The notes under the pieces were generated by a model, which saw nothing but the letters and a program-made list of their open reading frames with translations, was not told the origin of the DNA and made no database searches. From assembly GCF_000827595.2 (NCBI RefSeq), contig NZ_LN776189.1:62001-126000 (forward strand): a stretch of 64,000 bases of DNA, read 5' to 3'. The translations under genes and the position numbers were made by a program. Positions within the stretch are counted from its first letter, which is position 1, and each line of letters starts with the position of its first letter. The stretch is from Necropsobacter massiliensis (GTDB lineage: Bacteria > Pseudomonadota > Gammaproteobacteria > Enterobacterales > Pasteurellaceae). Of this stretch, positions 1-7,984 are shown piece after piece.

Positions 1-195
1 ATTATGTTGGCGGTTGAAAAAGAAATATTTTGGGGAAAACCTGATGAAGAACGATGTGCATTTTTTGTTGGTGTATCACGTGCTAAACAACGATTAGTTG
101 TAACTTACTCTTCAAAGAGACAAAAACCACCAGAATATTCAAATAGATGGAATGCTGATAGACATAAACATGCTGAATACTGGGAATATTTGTAA
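1..195 (+). CDS. C-terminal end of a UvrD/Rep-type helicase (partial)
   Basis: The gene enters from the left edge and ends with TAA at 193-195. The visible 64 residues contain FFVGVSRAKQRLVVTYS, which fits motif VI of superfamily 1 helicases (consensus around V[A/G]xTRAK), the arginine-bearing motif that senses ATP. A short charged tail, HKHAEYWEYL, follows. Such helicases occur as repair enzymes and as parts of defence systems. The neighbouring GmrSD gene would suit a defence island, but the N-terminus is outside the window, so the subfamily is open. A DUS palindrome follows 8 bases after the stop. Confidence 0.6.
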   Translation: MMLAVEKEIFWGKPDEERCAFFVGVSRAKQRLVVTYSSKRQKPPEYSNRWNADRHKHAEYWEYL

Positions 196-202
196 TTCTT
201 TC

Positions 203-234
203 AAAGGTCGTCTGAAAATTTTCAGACGACCTTT
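203..234. terminator. Perfect 32-base palindrome of two Neisseria-type DUS
   Basis: AAAGGTCGTCTGAAAA at 203-218 is followed at once by its exact reverse complement at 219-234. Each arm contains AGGTCGTCTGAA (205-216, and 221-232 inverted), the uptake-sequence dialect known from the Neisseria mucosa group. It sits just after the helicase stop and has T-rich flanks, so it probably acts as a transcription terminator, as inverted DUS pairs do in Neisseria. It is foreign to the USS dialect of the rest of the window. Confidence 0.75.
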
Positions 235-392
235 CCTTTATCCCCGTCCCAAAAATGCGGTCATTTTCTCCGGTGTTTTCCCATTTCTTCAGTCCTACCC
301 CCTTCGACGGGGTACAACCTGATAACATCCTTTACATTCTAACCCAAAGGCATCATTTACATTTTACTTGTAAACTTATCATCAAAATCCCC

Positions 393-737
393 GTGGAGAT
401 TGATGATGCTTGGTTAGAGACGAATGCTATGCAACAGCGTGTACAATTTATTCAAGCGTGGCTAAGCCGACGCTACACTAAAATCGAACTATGTCAGCAG
501 TTCAACATAAGCCATCCGACGGCAGATAAATGGATTAAACGCCACGAACAAGTGGGGTTTGAGGGCTTAAGCGAGCTGTCTCGCAGGCCTCATCATAGCC
601 TCAATGCCATGCCGCAATGGATTTGCGACTGGCTGATTAGTGAGAAGTTAAAGTACCCCAACTGGGGCGCTAAAAAGCTGATCGACGCACAAGTGCAGCA
701 GCAATTGGACTTGAATTTGATGCGCCGATTCACTTAA
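393..737 (+). pseudogene. IS481-family transposase, N-terminal remnant
   Basis: The reading frame encodes a homeodomain-like helix-turn-helix (LCQQFNISHPTADKWIKRHEQ), then GLSELSRRPHH and a WGAKKL motif, the usual start of IS481-family transposases. The catalytic DDE domain that should follow is missing. The frame runs into unrelated dehydrogenase sequence and stops with TAA at 735-737. Possible starts are GTG at 393 or ATG at 429. Only the DNA-binding third of the protein survives, so transposition is not expected. I did not find convincing terminal inverted repeats. Confidence 0.6.
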
Positions 738-1252
738 CTCGAGCGTTTTTGCCCGCTTTGCGTGCGAAAAAATCGGGCGTGATTGTGTTCATCACCAGCA
801 TCGGCGATCGCGTCGGCTTTGCCTCGGGCGTGATGTACCACGCAGCGAAATTCGGCTTGGAAGGCTTTGCCGAAGCCCTTTCGCAGGAAATCGCGGATTT
901 CGGCATTAAAACCGTCATCGTCGAGCCGGGTTCGATGAAAACCAATTTTATGGGCAATTTAAACTGGACGGCGGAAAGCGAAGCCTATCAAGGCACGACC
1001 GTCGCCTAAATGCGCGCCTACATTGCCGAACACGGCGAAGCCAACATCTCGGGCGACCCGCAAAAAATCGCGGCGGCGGTGTACGATTTGACCCAACAGG
1101 CAAACCCGCGCCTGCGTACCGCACTCGGCAGCGACACTTACGCCACCTTGGAACAGGCGTATGCCAAGCAGTTGCAGACATTGCAAGAGCAGGAAGAATT
1201 GGCAGTGTCGGTCGTCATGGAAGGCAAAGCGGGCTTTATGCCGAACAGTTGA
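737..1252 (+). pseudogene. Truncated short-chain dehydrogenase with internal stop
   Basis: From about 737 the sequence reads TRAFLPALRAKKSGVIVFITS, then VMYHAAKFGLEGF (the SDR Y-x-x-x-K active site) and VIVEPGSMKTNF. This is the C-terminal half of a classical SDR. The Rossmann half is gone, replaced by the IS481 remnant. A TAA at 1007-1009 interrupts the same frame. Reading resumes at 1010 (MRAYIAEHGEANISGDPQKI) and stays in frame to 1252. CAA to TAA is the simplest origin of the stop. The remnant cannot make a functional enzyme. Confidence 0.7.
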
Positions 1253-1274
1253 TTGAAAAACGTTTGGAAAAATG

Positions 1275-1336
1275 ACCGCACTTTTTGCGTTCATAAAAAG
1301 GTCGTCTGAAAACTAAAACAGGTTTTCAGACGGCAT
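1275..1336. terminator. Composite USS + DUS inverted-repeat module
   Basis: A Pasteurellaceae USS core (ACCGCACTT, 1275-1283) lies 15 bases from AGGTCGTCTGAA (1299-1310). That DUS forms an inverted pair with TTCAGACGGCAT (1325-1336), whose complement is the 12-base AT-DUS of the meningococcal dialect. The two arms thus come from two different DUS dialects. The stem (GTCTGAAAAC / GTTTTCAGAC) lies between the SDR remnant and a convergent HXXEE gene and may terminate both. Confidence 0.7.
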
Positions 1337-1362
1337 CTTAGGTATATCAGTTTAAATAATCT

Positions 1363-2028
1363 TCAATCTTTATTTTTACCCAAATGCGGATACAATGTAT
1401 CAAAACGGTTCATTTCTTCTTTTATAAACGGATAAGGCGAATCCAAACGTTGCCAGATTTTTGGGATGAGAATCCGCACCACGCCAACATACCACGCCAC
1501 CATTAACGCTGCACCGATGGCATAGTCATACCAATGTGCTAAGTGATTGATTTCAATGTAATAAATGTAGGCAGTCATAATCGGCAGGTGTCCGAATAAA
1601 GTCGTGGCTAAACCTGAATTGTAGTAAGTTTTGAGCATAACGTTGTTTACCACGCCGTGTATCAAAAGTTGTGCCACGCCGCCGAATAAAATCGGCATTA
1701 AGCCAAACCAAATTTGGTTGGGGAAAAAGACAGGCGTGAGATACATAAAAATTGCCGTGCCGTAATTGATCCACAACGCCGACATTTGATTGAGCGGATA
1801 GCGGTCGGGCTGCGGGCTGTTTTTCATCGCAAACATCGTGTTGGCAAATTTTGGAAATCCACCCGGAAAACCAAATTCTTCAAAAAAATGTAGAAAAATT
1901 ACACCCAAATTCAGCAACGCCAACGCTTGCAAAAAGTGCCAATGTTGCCACGTTAAAGCGGTGAATAACATAATTAATAAGCCAATCGGCAGGCTGATTT
2001 TGTACCAGTTTTTTAATAGAAAGTGCAT
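1363..2028 (-). CDS. HXXEE-domain membrane protein, downstream copy
   Basis: A predicted membrane protein of 221 residues with several hydrophobic segments and the HXXEE signature HFFEE at residues 47-51, followed by a PGG turn. A second histidine motif, IHGVVNN, lies mid-protein. The HXXEE family has no established biochemical role; the conserved His and Glu suggest metal binding or an enzyme, which is inference. The ATG at 2026-2028 is chosen because AAGGAG lies 8 bases upstream. That Shine-Dalgarno overlaps the stop of the upstream paralogue, so the two genes are translationally linked. An upstream ATG at 2088 would lie inside the neighbour. Confidence 0.65.
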   Translation of the reverse strand: MHFLLKNWYKISLPIGLLIMLFTALTWQHWHFLQALALLNLGVIFLHFFEEFGFPGGFPKFANTMFAMKNSPQPDRYPLNQMSALWINYGTAIFMYLTPVFFPNQIWFGLMPILFGGVAQLLIHGVVNNVMLKTYYNSGLATTLFGHLPIMTAYIYYIEINHLAHWYDYAIGAALMVAWYVGVVRILIPKIWQRLDSPYPFIKEEMNRFDTLYPHLGKNKD

Positions 2029-2038
2029 TTTTTGCTCC

Positions 2039-2698
2039 TTAAAGTTTACATAACTCGTTAATTTTCTTAAATTTTTCGTATTGCTCATCGGTGATCGGAT
2101 AAGGCGTGTTTTTGTCTTTCAAGATTTGCACGGGCGCAATCGTGGTTATGAGCAGCAAGCCGACAAAGCCACCAACGCCTGCCGCCCAATGCCAGCCTGA
2201 AACAAAATCGTGGTGGGCGACAAAATAAAAATAGTAGAGCGAAATCGGGATAAATAGGAAAATCACAGAGGCAAGTCCGGGATTGTACCACGTTTTCAAG
2301 GCTTTATTCATCTGAATGCCGTGTCCGACAAATTGAAACAGGTTAAAACACATCGTGCCAACGCCGAGCCACGTCCAATCAGGGCGGAAAATCGCCACGA
2401 TATAGGCGATATGCGCCAGCGTATTCACCCACATTGACGAATGCATATTACCCGGATAACGCAGGAAATTTTCACGCTCGTTGAAAGTCGCCAAATTGAT
2501 AATCACAGGTGCACCGCCGGGTAAAACGTACTCTTCAAATTGGTGAATCAAGAGCGACATAAAACTTGCCGTCAGAATAATTTGAATCGGCGTGAGCGAA
2601 TGCACGCCCCAAAACATCATATAAAACGACATCGCAATAAAAACGGGAAAAGTTAGCCTAAACCAGTTGTTGCGGTAGAAATGGAAAAATTTTTTCAT
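2039..2698 (-). CDS. HXXEE-domain membrane protein, upstream copy
   Basis: A 219-residue predicted membrane protein with HQFEE at residues 52-56, then YVLPGG, and a later GHGIQMN motif that mirrors IHGVVNN in its downstream neighbour. The two are tandem paralogues of one family, clearly diverged. It is the first gene of a two-gene operon read leftward. A 32-base palindrome about 95 bases upstream of its ATG (2793-2824) resembles the operator beside the TetR gene near 7.2 kb, which suggests shared control. Function is unknown. Confidence 0.65.
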   Translation of the reverse strand: MKKFFHFYRNNWFRLTFPVFIAMSFYMMFWGVHSLTPIQIILTASFMSLLIHQFEEYVLPGGAPVIINLATFNERENFLRYPGNMHSSMWVNTLAHIAYIVAIFRPDWTWLGVGTMCFNLFQFVGHGIQMNKALKTWYNPGLASVIFLFIPISLYYFYFVAHHDFVSGWHWAAGVGGFVGLLLITTIAPVQILKDKNTPYPITDEQYEKFKKINELCKL

Positions 2699-2792
2699 AA
2701 TGTATTCAATAAATATTTATGTTTAAAAGTGAGATAAGTTTAGTCGTTGTAAATAAAAGACGCTACCGTCAATATGGCTTAATCCGCTAAGA

Positions 2793-2824
2793 TAACAATA
2801 TAGATTGGAAAATTTGTATGCTTA
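2793..2824. promoter_or_regulatory. TetR-type operator candidate upstream of the HXXEE pair
   Basis: Half-sites TAACAATATAGA and TTTGTATGCTTA are separated by 8 bases. The layout has the same length and spacing as the palindrome at 7148-7179 and matches it at 22 of 32 positions (about 19 of 24 in the half-sites). The site lies in the 391-base gap 2699-3089, where I see no gene and no other clear element. Confidence 0.45.
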
Positions 2825-3089
2825 ACTTGGCAAATGTGTAGAAAATTGTTAGGGCGGTTGGATACAAAAAACAAACGAAAACAAGACCTGCGTGTCATTT
2901 GCAAGGGGATTTTTGGGGTATAAACACGTGATACACGGTGCAATACGTGTTTGCAACAGAAAATGACCGCAAACCTTCAGGCAACCAGAAATATTTTTCA
3001 TTTCTTACGATTTGCTAAGTTGTTATTGCTATTTTTTTGATAGACTTCCACAAAATTTAATTTTATAACCCAATGTTAAGGAAAAAAAT

Positions 3090-5191
3090 ATGAAAGCCAA
3101 TGCTGCTAATTTACTAAAAGTATTAAAAGGCGCACCGCAATTTATTATCCCTATTTATTAACGCAATTATTCGTGGACAGAAGCCGAATGCACACAATTA
3201 TGGAACGATGTTTTGCAAGCAGGCGAAAATGAAGAAGACAATAAACCTTATTTTCTTGGTTCGGTGGTGTATGTGGAGCGTGCATTATCTACCGTGAGTG
3301 AACAAGAAGCCTATTTAGTTATTGACGGACAGCAACGCTTAACAACGTGTACGCTGTTTATCGCAGCATTGGCTGATTTTATTGAAAAAAATCAATTAGG
3401 CGAACCTGTAAAAGGTTTTTCACCCAACAAATTACGCAATCATTATTTATTCAATTCTGAAGAAGACGGCGAAGAACGCTTTAAATTGATTTTATCCGAA
3501 AGCGACAAAGAGACTTTATTAGCCATTCTGCAAAACACACCTCTACCTGAAAAACACAGTGTGCGTATTCAAGAAAATTACGGTTTATTCCAAGAGCTTA
3601 TCGCAAAAAACGCCGACAAAATCACACAAATTTGTTGCGGTTTAGACCGCTTGACGGTTGTAGATGTGGCACTTGACCGCCGCACTGATAATCCGCAACT
3701 GATTTTTGAAAGTATGAACTCAACAGGTTTAGCGTTAAGCCAAGCCGATTTAATCCGTAATTATTTGTTAATGGGTTTGGAAGATAAGTTGCAAAAGCGT
3801 TTGTATTGTGATTATTGGCGCAAAATGGAAGATTTATTTGGGCAAGAAGCCTATACACAATATTTTGACGCATTTGTTCGCCATTATTTGACCGCGCAAA
3901 CGGGCGATATTCCAAATATTCAAAATGTTTATCAAGCGTTTAAAAAGTATGCACAGGAAAAATCGTTAAATAGTGAGCAATTAGTTAAAGAATTGCATAC
4001 TTATGCGCGATATTATTGTACGATTGGTTGGGCTAAAGACGAAAATCATTTATTGAAACACGCGTTTGAAGATTTGAATGAATTGAATGTTGATGTGGCG
4101 TATCCGCTTTTGTTGGTTTTGTATCACGCTTACCAAACAGCAAAATTGTCGGCAGATGAACTGTTGAATGTGGTGCGTATGATTGAAAGTTACGTTTTCC
4201 GCCGTGCCGTTTGTGGTTATGCATCCAATTCTCTCAACAAAACCTTTGCCCAATTTGCTAAATTATTCAAGCAAAAACCGCAAGCAAATTATTTGCTAGT
4301 GGAATTTTTGGCGTTGAAATCTTATCGCACCTTCCCAAATGATGAAGGATTTGAGCAATATTTCACCACGCGCAATGTGTACAATTTTGCGCGCCGTTAC
4401 TATTTGCTGGACAAATTGGAAAACAACAGCCGCAAAGAAAAAGCCGACATCAGCACGTACACGATTGAACACGTTTTGCCACAAAATCCACATTTATCCC
4501 AAGAATGGCAACAGGAATTAGGCGAAAACTAGCAAGCCGTGCAACAGCAATATCTACACACTTTAGGAAATCTCACGCTGACCGCTTACAACAGCGAATA
4601 CAGCGACAAGCCTTACGCCGACAAACGTCATCATATTTTAGATAAAGACGGCAAAAATATGGGCTTGGCAAACAGTCCTATTTCCGTCATATTGAACATT
4701 GGAACGCTGAAAGCATTGAAAAACGCGCCAAACGTTTGGCAGGACAAGCGGTTAAAATCTGGGCGTATCCGAATTTAAGTGCAGAAGAAATCACTGCTTT
4801 AACCACCGCAAGCGATAAGGGCATAGAAAAATTGGACAATCACGCTTATATCACACAGGGCAAAATAGCGGATTTATACCAAGTTTTGCGCCAAAATATT
4901 CTGGCATTAGACGAAAGCGTGAGCGAAGAATTTAAAAAGCTGTATATTGCCTATAAAATGGAAAGCAATTTTGTGGACATTATTCCGCAAGCGAATGCGT
5001 TAAAGTTAATACTGAATATGCGTTTTGATGAAATCCACGACCCGAAAAATCTGTGTGAAGATGTAACGAACAAAGGGCTTTGGGGCAACGGCGATGTGCG
5101 TGTAACGATTAACGAAATCAACGAATTAGATGATGTGATGAATTTAATCCGTCAATCGTTTGAAAAACAACGCAGCGAAACCTTGAGTTGA
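3090..5191 (+). pseudogene. GmrSD/DUF262-DUF1524 restriction enzyme, broken in three places
   Basis: The frame opens at ATG 3090 behind AAGGAAA and shows a DUF262 N-terminus: IPIY[stop]RNYSW where the family has YQR, FLGSVVY, and the nucleotide-site motif VIDGQQRLTT. The C-terminal DUF1524 (HNH-like) part has YTIEHVLPQN and LGNLTLTAYNSEYSD. GmrSD-type enzymes cleave modified phage DNA. Three lesions are visible: TAA at 3159-3161 (expected Gln), TAG at 4530-4532 (expected Trp), and a -1 frameshift near 4680, after which the frame continues FRHIEHWNAESIEKRAKRLAGQ to 5191. The rest is well preserved, so inactivation seems recent. Confidence 0.8.
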
Positions 5192-5288
5192 TGTTTTCAG
5201 GTTGTCTGAAGCGGAAAAATGGTGGATTTTTAAGGGGAAGCGTACGTTCACAACTCACGAAATCCACACAATTCAGGCAGACTGAAAA

Positions 5289-6362
5289 TCACACGCCTGC
5301 CTTTGGGTTTTCTTTACCAAAATACACATATTCGTAAATCATCTCGCCGCAGTCTGCTACGGTTTTGCCGTTTGCAACGATTTCCAACGATACATCGGCA
5401 AAATAGCGGCCATAATTCGGTTCGATGCCCATCGCGTCATATTCGGCTTTTTGTTCGGGCGTGGCGTTTTGATACATCGGGCGGACTTCAATCTGCTGTT
5501 TCCACTTGATATTCAATTTAACCGCCGCATCGCCGTTGTCAAACACATAGCGGCTGGTTTTAGGGAATCTTTTGCCCATTTGTTCGTCAAATTCGAGCTC
5601 GGTTTCCAAAGCGATATTGCCGTTGGTTTGGAAAATCAGCTTACCGCTTGCGTCATACACGCCGAACATTGGCACACGTTTAAAGCCGTAATCTTCCGCA
5701 CCCACGAAATCATAAATGTAAACCGTATGTTGCCGGCAATAAGCACGCCCCCAAAGCCAATGATGATAAACGGCTAACGGCGATGTGTTCATCCATTGGC
5801 GGTCATGGTAGCCAAAACCTTCCACTTGCCATGTTTTGCCGCCAGCAGTTAGCTCGCCTGTAATTTTGGATTTGGGTACGGCTAAATCGGTGTGGAATAA
5901 TTCGCCGTTTTCGCCAAAGCCAATATAGCCTGTGCCTTGACGAAATGGCTCGGTAAGGGCTTGGTAATGCAACGACAATCCTACGCCGTTATCGGCTTTA
6001 AATTCCAGTTGATAGGCTTGCCAACCACCTTTGGCGGTGTGTCCGCCTATTTTTACATCGCATTGTTCTTTGCCGAAAAAACTGTCTTGGCTGTCGGCAA
6101 ACACGAAATCGTGAAACAGTTCGCCGCTTGGCGTGGTAATCATGATGTTGACATTGGGCTCGTCAAAATCATGATTGGCGTAGGGATTTTTCGGGCGGAA
6201 GCCGACCATAAATTTCGAGCCGTCTGAAAAATTGCCGTCAAAATACCACACTTCGTTTTCGCCCAATGCAGAGCCAACACGGCGGCCGCCTTCCCAAAGT
6301 TCCACTTTTTCAGGGTTAATGCCGAATCTCTCAAAATCCGCCGGGGGGGTCATTAAACGCAT
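5289..6362 (-). CDS. CrtC/AttH-like lipocalin-fold protein
   Basis: About 357 residues. WYFDGNFSDGSKFMVGF near the N-terminus and VEGFGYHDRQW near the middle match the hydroxyneurosporene synthase (CrtC)/AttH family of double lipocalin-like domains, which hydrate or hydrolyse hydrophobic substrates. No carotenoid genes are nearby, so the substrate is unknown. I chose ATG 6360-6362 (MRLMTPPADF); 6353 (MTPPADF) is the alternative. A run of seven C (7 G on the plus strand, 6343-6349) sits a few codons after the start and could slip. A canonical DUS 10-mer GCCGTCTGAA lies inside the gene at 6219-6228 on the plus strand. It is co-directional with the next gene upstream, 10 bases away. Confidence 0.6.
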   Translation of the reverse strand: MRLMTPPADFERFGINPEKVELWEGGRRVGSALGENEVWYFDGNFSDGSKFMVGFRPKNPYANHDFDEPNVNIMITTPSGELFHDFVFADSQDSFFGKEQCDVKIGGHTAKGGWQAYQLEFKADNGVGLSLHYQALTEPFRQGTGYIGFGENGELFHTDLAVPKSKITGELTAGGKTWQVEGFGYHDRQWMNTSPLAVYHHWLWGRAYCRQHTVYIYDFVGAEDYGFKRVPMFGVYDASGKLIFQTNGNIALETELEFDEQMGKRFPKTSRYVFDNGDAAVKLNIKWKQQIEVRPMYQNATPEQKAEYDAMGIEPNYGRYFADVSLEIVANGKTVADCGEMIYEYVYFGKENPKAGV

Positions 6363-6372
6363 TGATTTCAAT

Positions 6373-7059
6373 TTATTGTTCCTTCTGCTTCGCAATCATT
6401 CTAAATAAATTACGGCTTTCCACCGTGTAATGTTCGGCGTGTTCGGCTAAATATTCAGGCGGACAAGCGGCTGGATACCAAATGCGTAAGCTCGCTTGCA
6501 AACCGTCTGCCGTGTCTTTGAATTGCTGTAACACATACGAATGCGGCGTGCCGTCTGCCAACGTACCTTTGCCTGTGAACGCAAAAGCGTATTGCTCGTC
6601 TTTTTCGGCAAGCACAAATGCAGGCGGATTGTCGTCTTTGGCGATATAAGTCAGCGTAGGCAGTCCGCCCATTGTTTCCACCACGCTCATCGGCACAGGC
6701 ACGGCGTAATGCTCGGGGTGCATAGGAAAACCGATTTTCAAACACATTTCACGGCGGGCATTTTCATCTTGTGTACCGCCCAACACTTGGGCAAGCACGC
6801 TGGGAATATCGCTCGCTTTTACGCCTTGTGCGGTCATAATCACTTCGGTTTGCGACCATTTGCCGTTTGATTGGGCGAAATATTGCTTATGTAATTCATC
6901 GGCTTGGGCGATTTGATCGGCAAGCAGTTTCATCATCGGTTCGCCATACAACCGTTCTCGCAAATTCATCAATGCCCGTTTGGCGGCGTGTAATTCCTAT
7001 TCGTTAATGCGGTTATCATCGGCAAAACCGTGTTGAGATTGGCTGGTTACGGTAATCAT
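6373..7059 (-). pseudogene. Unknown protein, partner of the CrtC-like gene, amber codon at 21
   Basis: With the ATG at 7057-7059 (AGGAAA upstream) the frame reads MITVTSQSQHGFADDNRINE, a TAG at 6997-6999, then ELHAAKRALMNLRERLYGEP and on to 6373. The protein would have about 228 residues. After the stop, restart at MMNLRERL (6972) could give a 199-residue product. I recognise no domain. It is soluble-looking, with acidic stretches and no signal peptide. It is the first gene of a pair with the CrtC-like gene and is divergent from the TetR gene, with the palindrome 7148-7179 between them. Confidence 0.6.
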
Positions 7060-7147
7060 TTTGCTTTCCTCATTGCTTCAAAGTGCGGTCAGTTTAACGC
7101 TTGTTTTTGCAAAAAAATACCAACAATCACACCGTTATTTGTTAAGA

Positions 7148-7179
7148 TAACGATACAAAAATTGAAATTTGTATTGTTA
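7148..7179. promoter_or_regulatory. Operator between TetR gene and its divergent pair
   Basis: TAACGATACAAA (7148-7159) and TTTGTATTGTTA (7168-7179) are complementary at 11 of 12 positions around an 8-base centre. The site starts 89 bases from the leftward ATG and ends 26 bases before the TetR ATG, the normal place for autoregulation. A USS (7081-7089) lies between it and the leftward gene. Confidence 0.65.
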
Positions 7180-7205
7180 AAACAGCAAAGAAAGGCGAAA
7201 TTGTT

Positions 7206-7775
7206 ATGCTACCCGAAATGCAACCAACCGAAAAACAAGACTTGCGTGTTATCCGCACGCACAAAATGATTAGGCAGGCGTTGATTAACCTATTGAAAGA
7301 AAAAGAATTTGAACAAATTGCCGTGCAAGATATTGTAGAGCTGGCGATGGTTAATCGTGCCACCTTTTACAAATATTATTCAGGCAAAAGCGATTTGGCG
7401 GGCAAAATGATTGCGGATTTTAAGGCGACATATCAGACAGTTTTGACCGAGCGATTTTCAGGCGAAAAAGACGTGCAAACCTTGATGAACACGGCTTTTC
7501 CGATACTTTACGAGCAACGGGAGATGATTTTGGCGTTATGGAAAATTGAAACCAAGCGACATCATCTCTATCGTGATATGCACAATTTGATTAAACGCAG
7601 TTTCATTGCCTACGCCCAAACGAGAACCGGACGGCAGGATTTTGATTTCCAAGGCGAAATGCTGGCTTCGCTGCTATTGGCGAGTGCGAAATACCATTTT
7701 GAGCAGGGGCGGGGTTATGAACCGAAGAAGATAATCGGAGAATTTAAGGAAATGATGCGTTTGATTGAATGGTAA
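7206..7775 (+). CDS. TetR/AcrR-family transcriptional regulator
   Basis: A 189-residue protein with a TetR N-terminal DNA-binding domain at about residues 14-60 (IRQALINLLKEKEFEQIAVQDIV, then NRATFYKYYSGKSDLA, the recognition helix). The remainder is the helical ligand-binding and dimer domain. It is transcribed away from the unknown/CrtC-like pair with a palindromic operator between them, so it probably represses that pair and itself. The similar palindrome at 2793 suggests that it also controls the HXXEE genes. The ligand is unknown. It is followed by a USS/DUS terminator module. Confidence 0.85.
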   Translation: MLPEMQPTEKQDLRVIRTHKMIRQALINLLKEKEFEQIAVQDIVELAMVNRATFYKYYSGKSDLAGKMIADFKATYQTVLTERFSGEKDVQTLMNTAFPILYEQREMILALWKIETKRHHLYRDMHNLIKRSFIAYAQTRTGRQDFDFQGEMLASLLLASAKYHFEQGRGYEPKKIIGEFKEMMRLIEW

Positions 7776-7791
7776 GCGGTGGATTTTTAGC

Positions 7792-7885
7792 GGCAGTTTG
7801 CAGAATCTCGGCGAAAAACGACCGCACTTTTTGTGCAGAAGAAAGGTCGTCTGAAAACGCGAAATCAGGTTTTCAGACGACCTTT
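7792..7885. terminator. Second composite USS + DUS module
   Basis: A USS core (ACCGCACTT, 7821-7829) lies 14 bases from a 17-bp inverted repeat of DUS: 7842-7858 and 7869-7885, with a 10-base loop. The DUS cores are AGGTCGTCTGAA at 7844-7855 and its complement at 7872-7883. Stem-loop plus T-run suits a terminator after the TetR gene. The left part, 7792-7830, repeats at 9839-9877 (36 of 39 bases). The layout copies the module at 1275-1336. Confidence 0.75.
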
Positions 7886-7984
7886 TAATATACCAAACCA
7901 CAGACAGCGCAGCTTGGATGCCCGATATTTCAGACCGTTCAACCGTTTTGTTCAGTTTGGCAATTCAACTTACGATTACCTGCG

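Noticed and set aside
3213-4532. An intact 439-residue GmrSD-like gene
   Set aside because: The frame continues in phase upstream to ATG 3090 across a stop and downstream across another stop, so the piece is the middle of a longer broken gene.
6373-6972. Intact 199-residue gene starting at MMNLRERL
   Set aside because: A better ribosome-binding site and ATG lie at 7059 in the same frame, with a single amber codon between; the shorter frame is a remnant or restart product.
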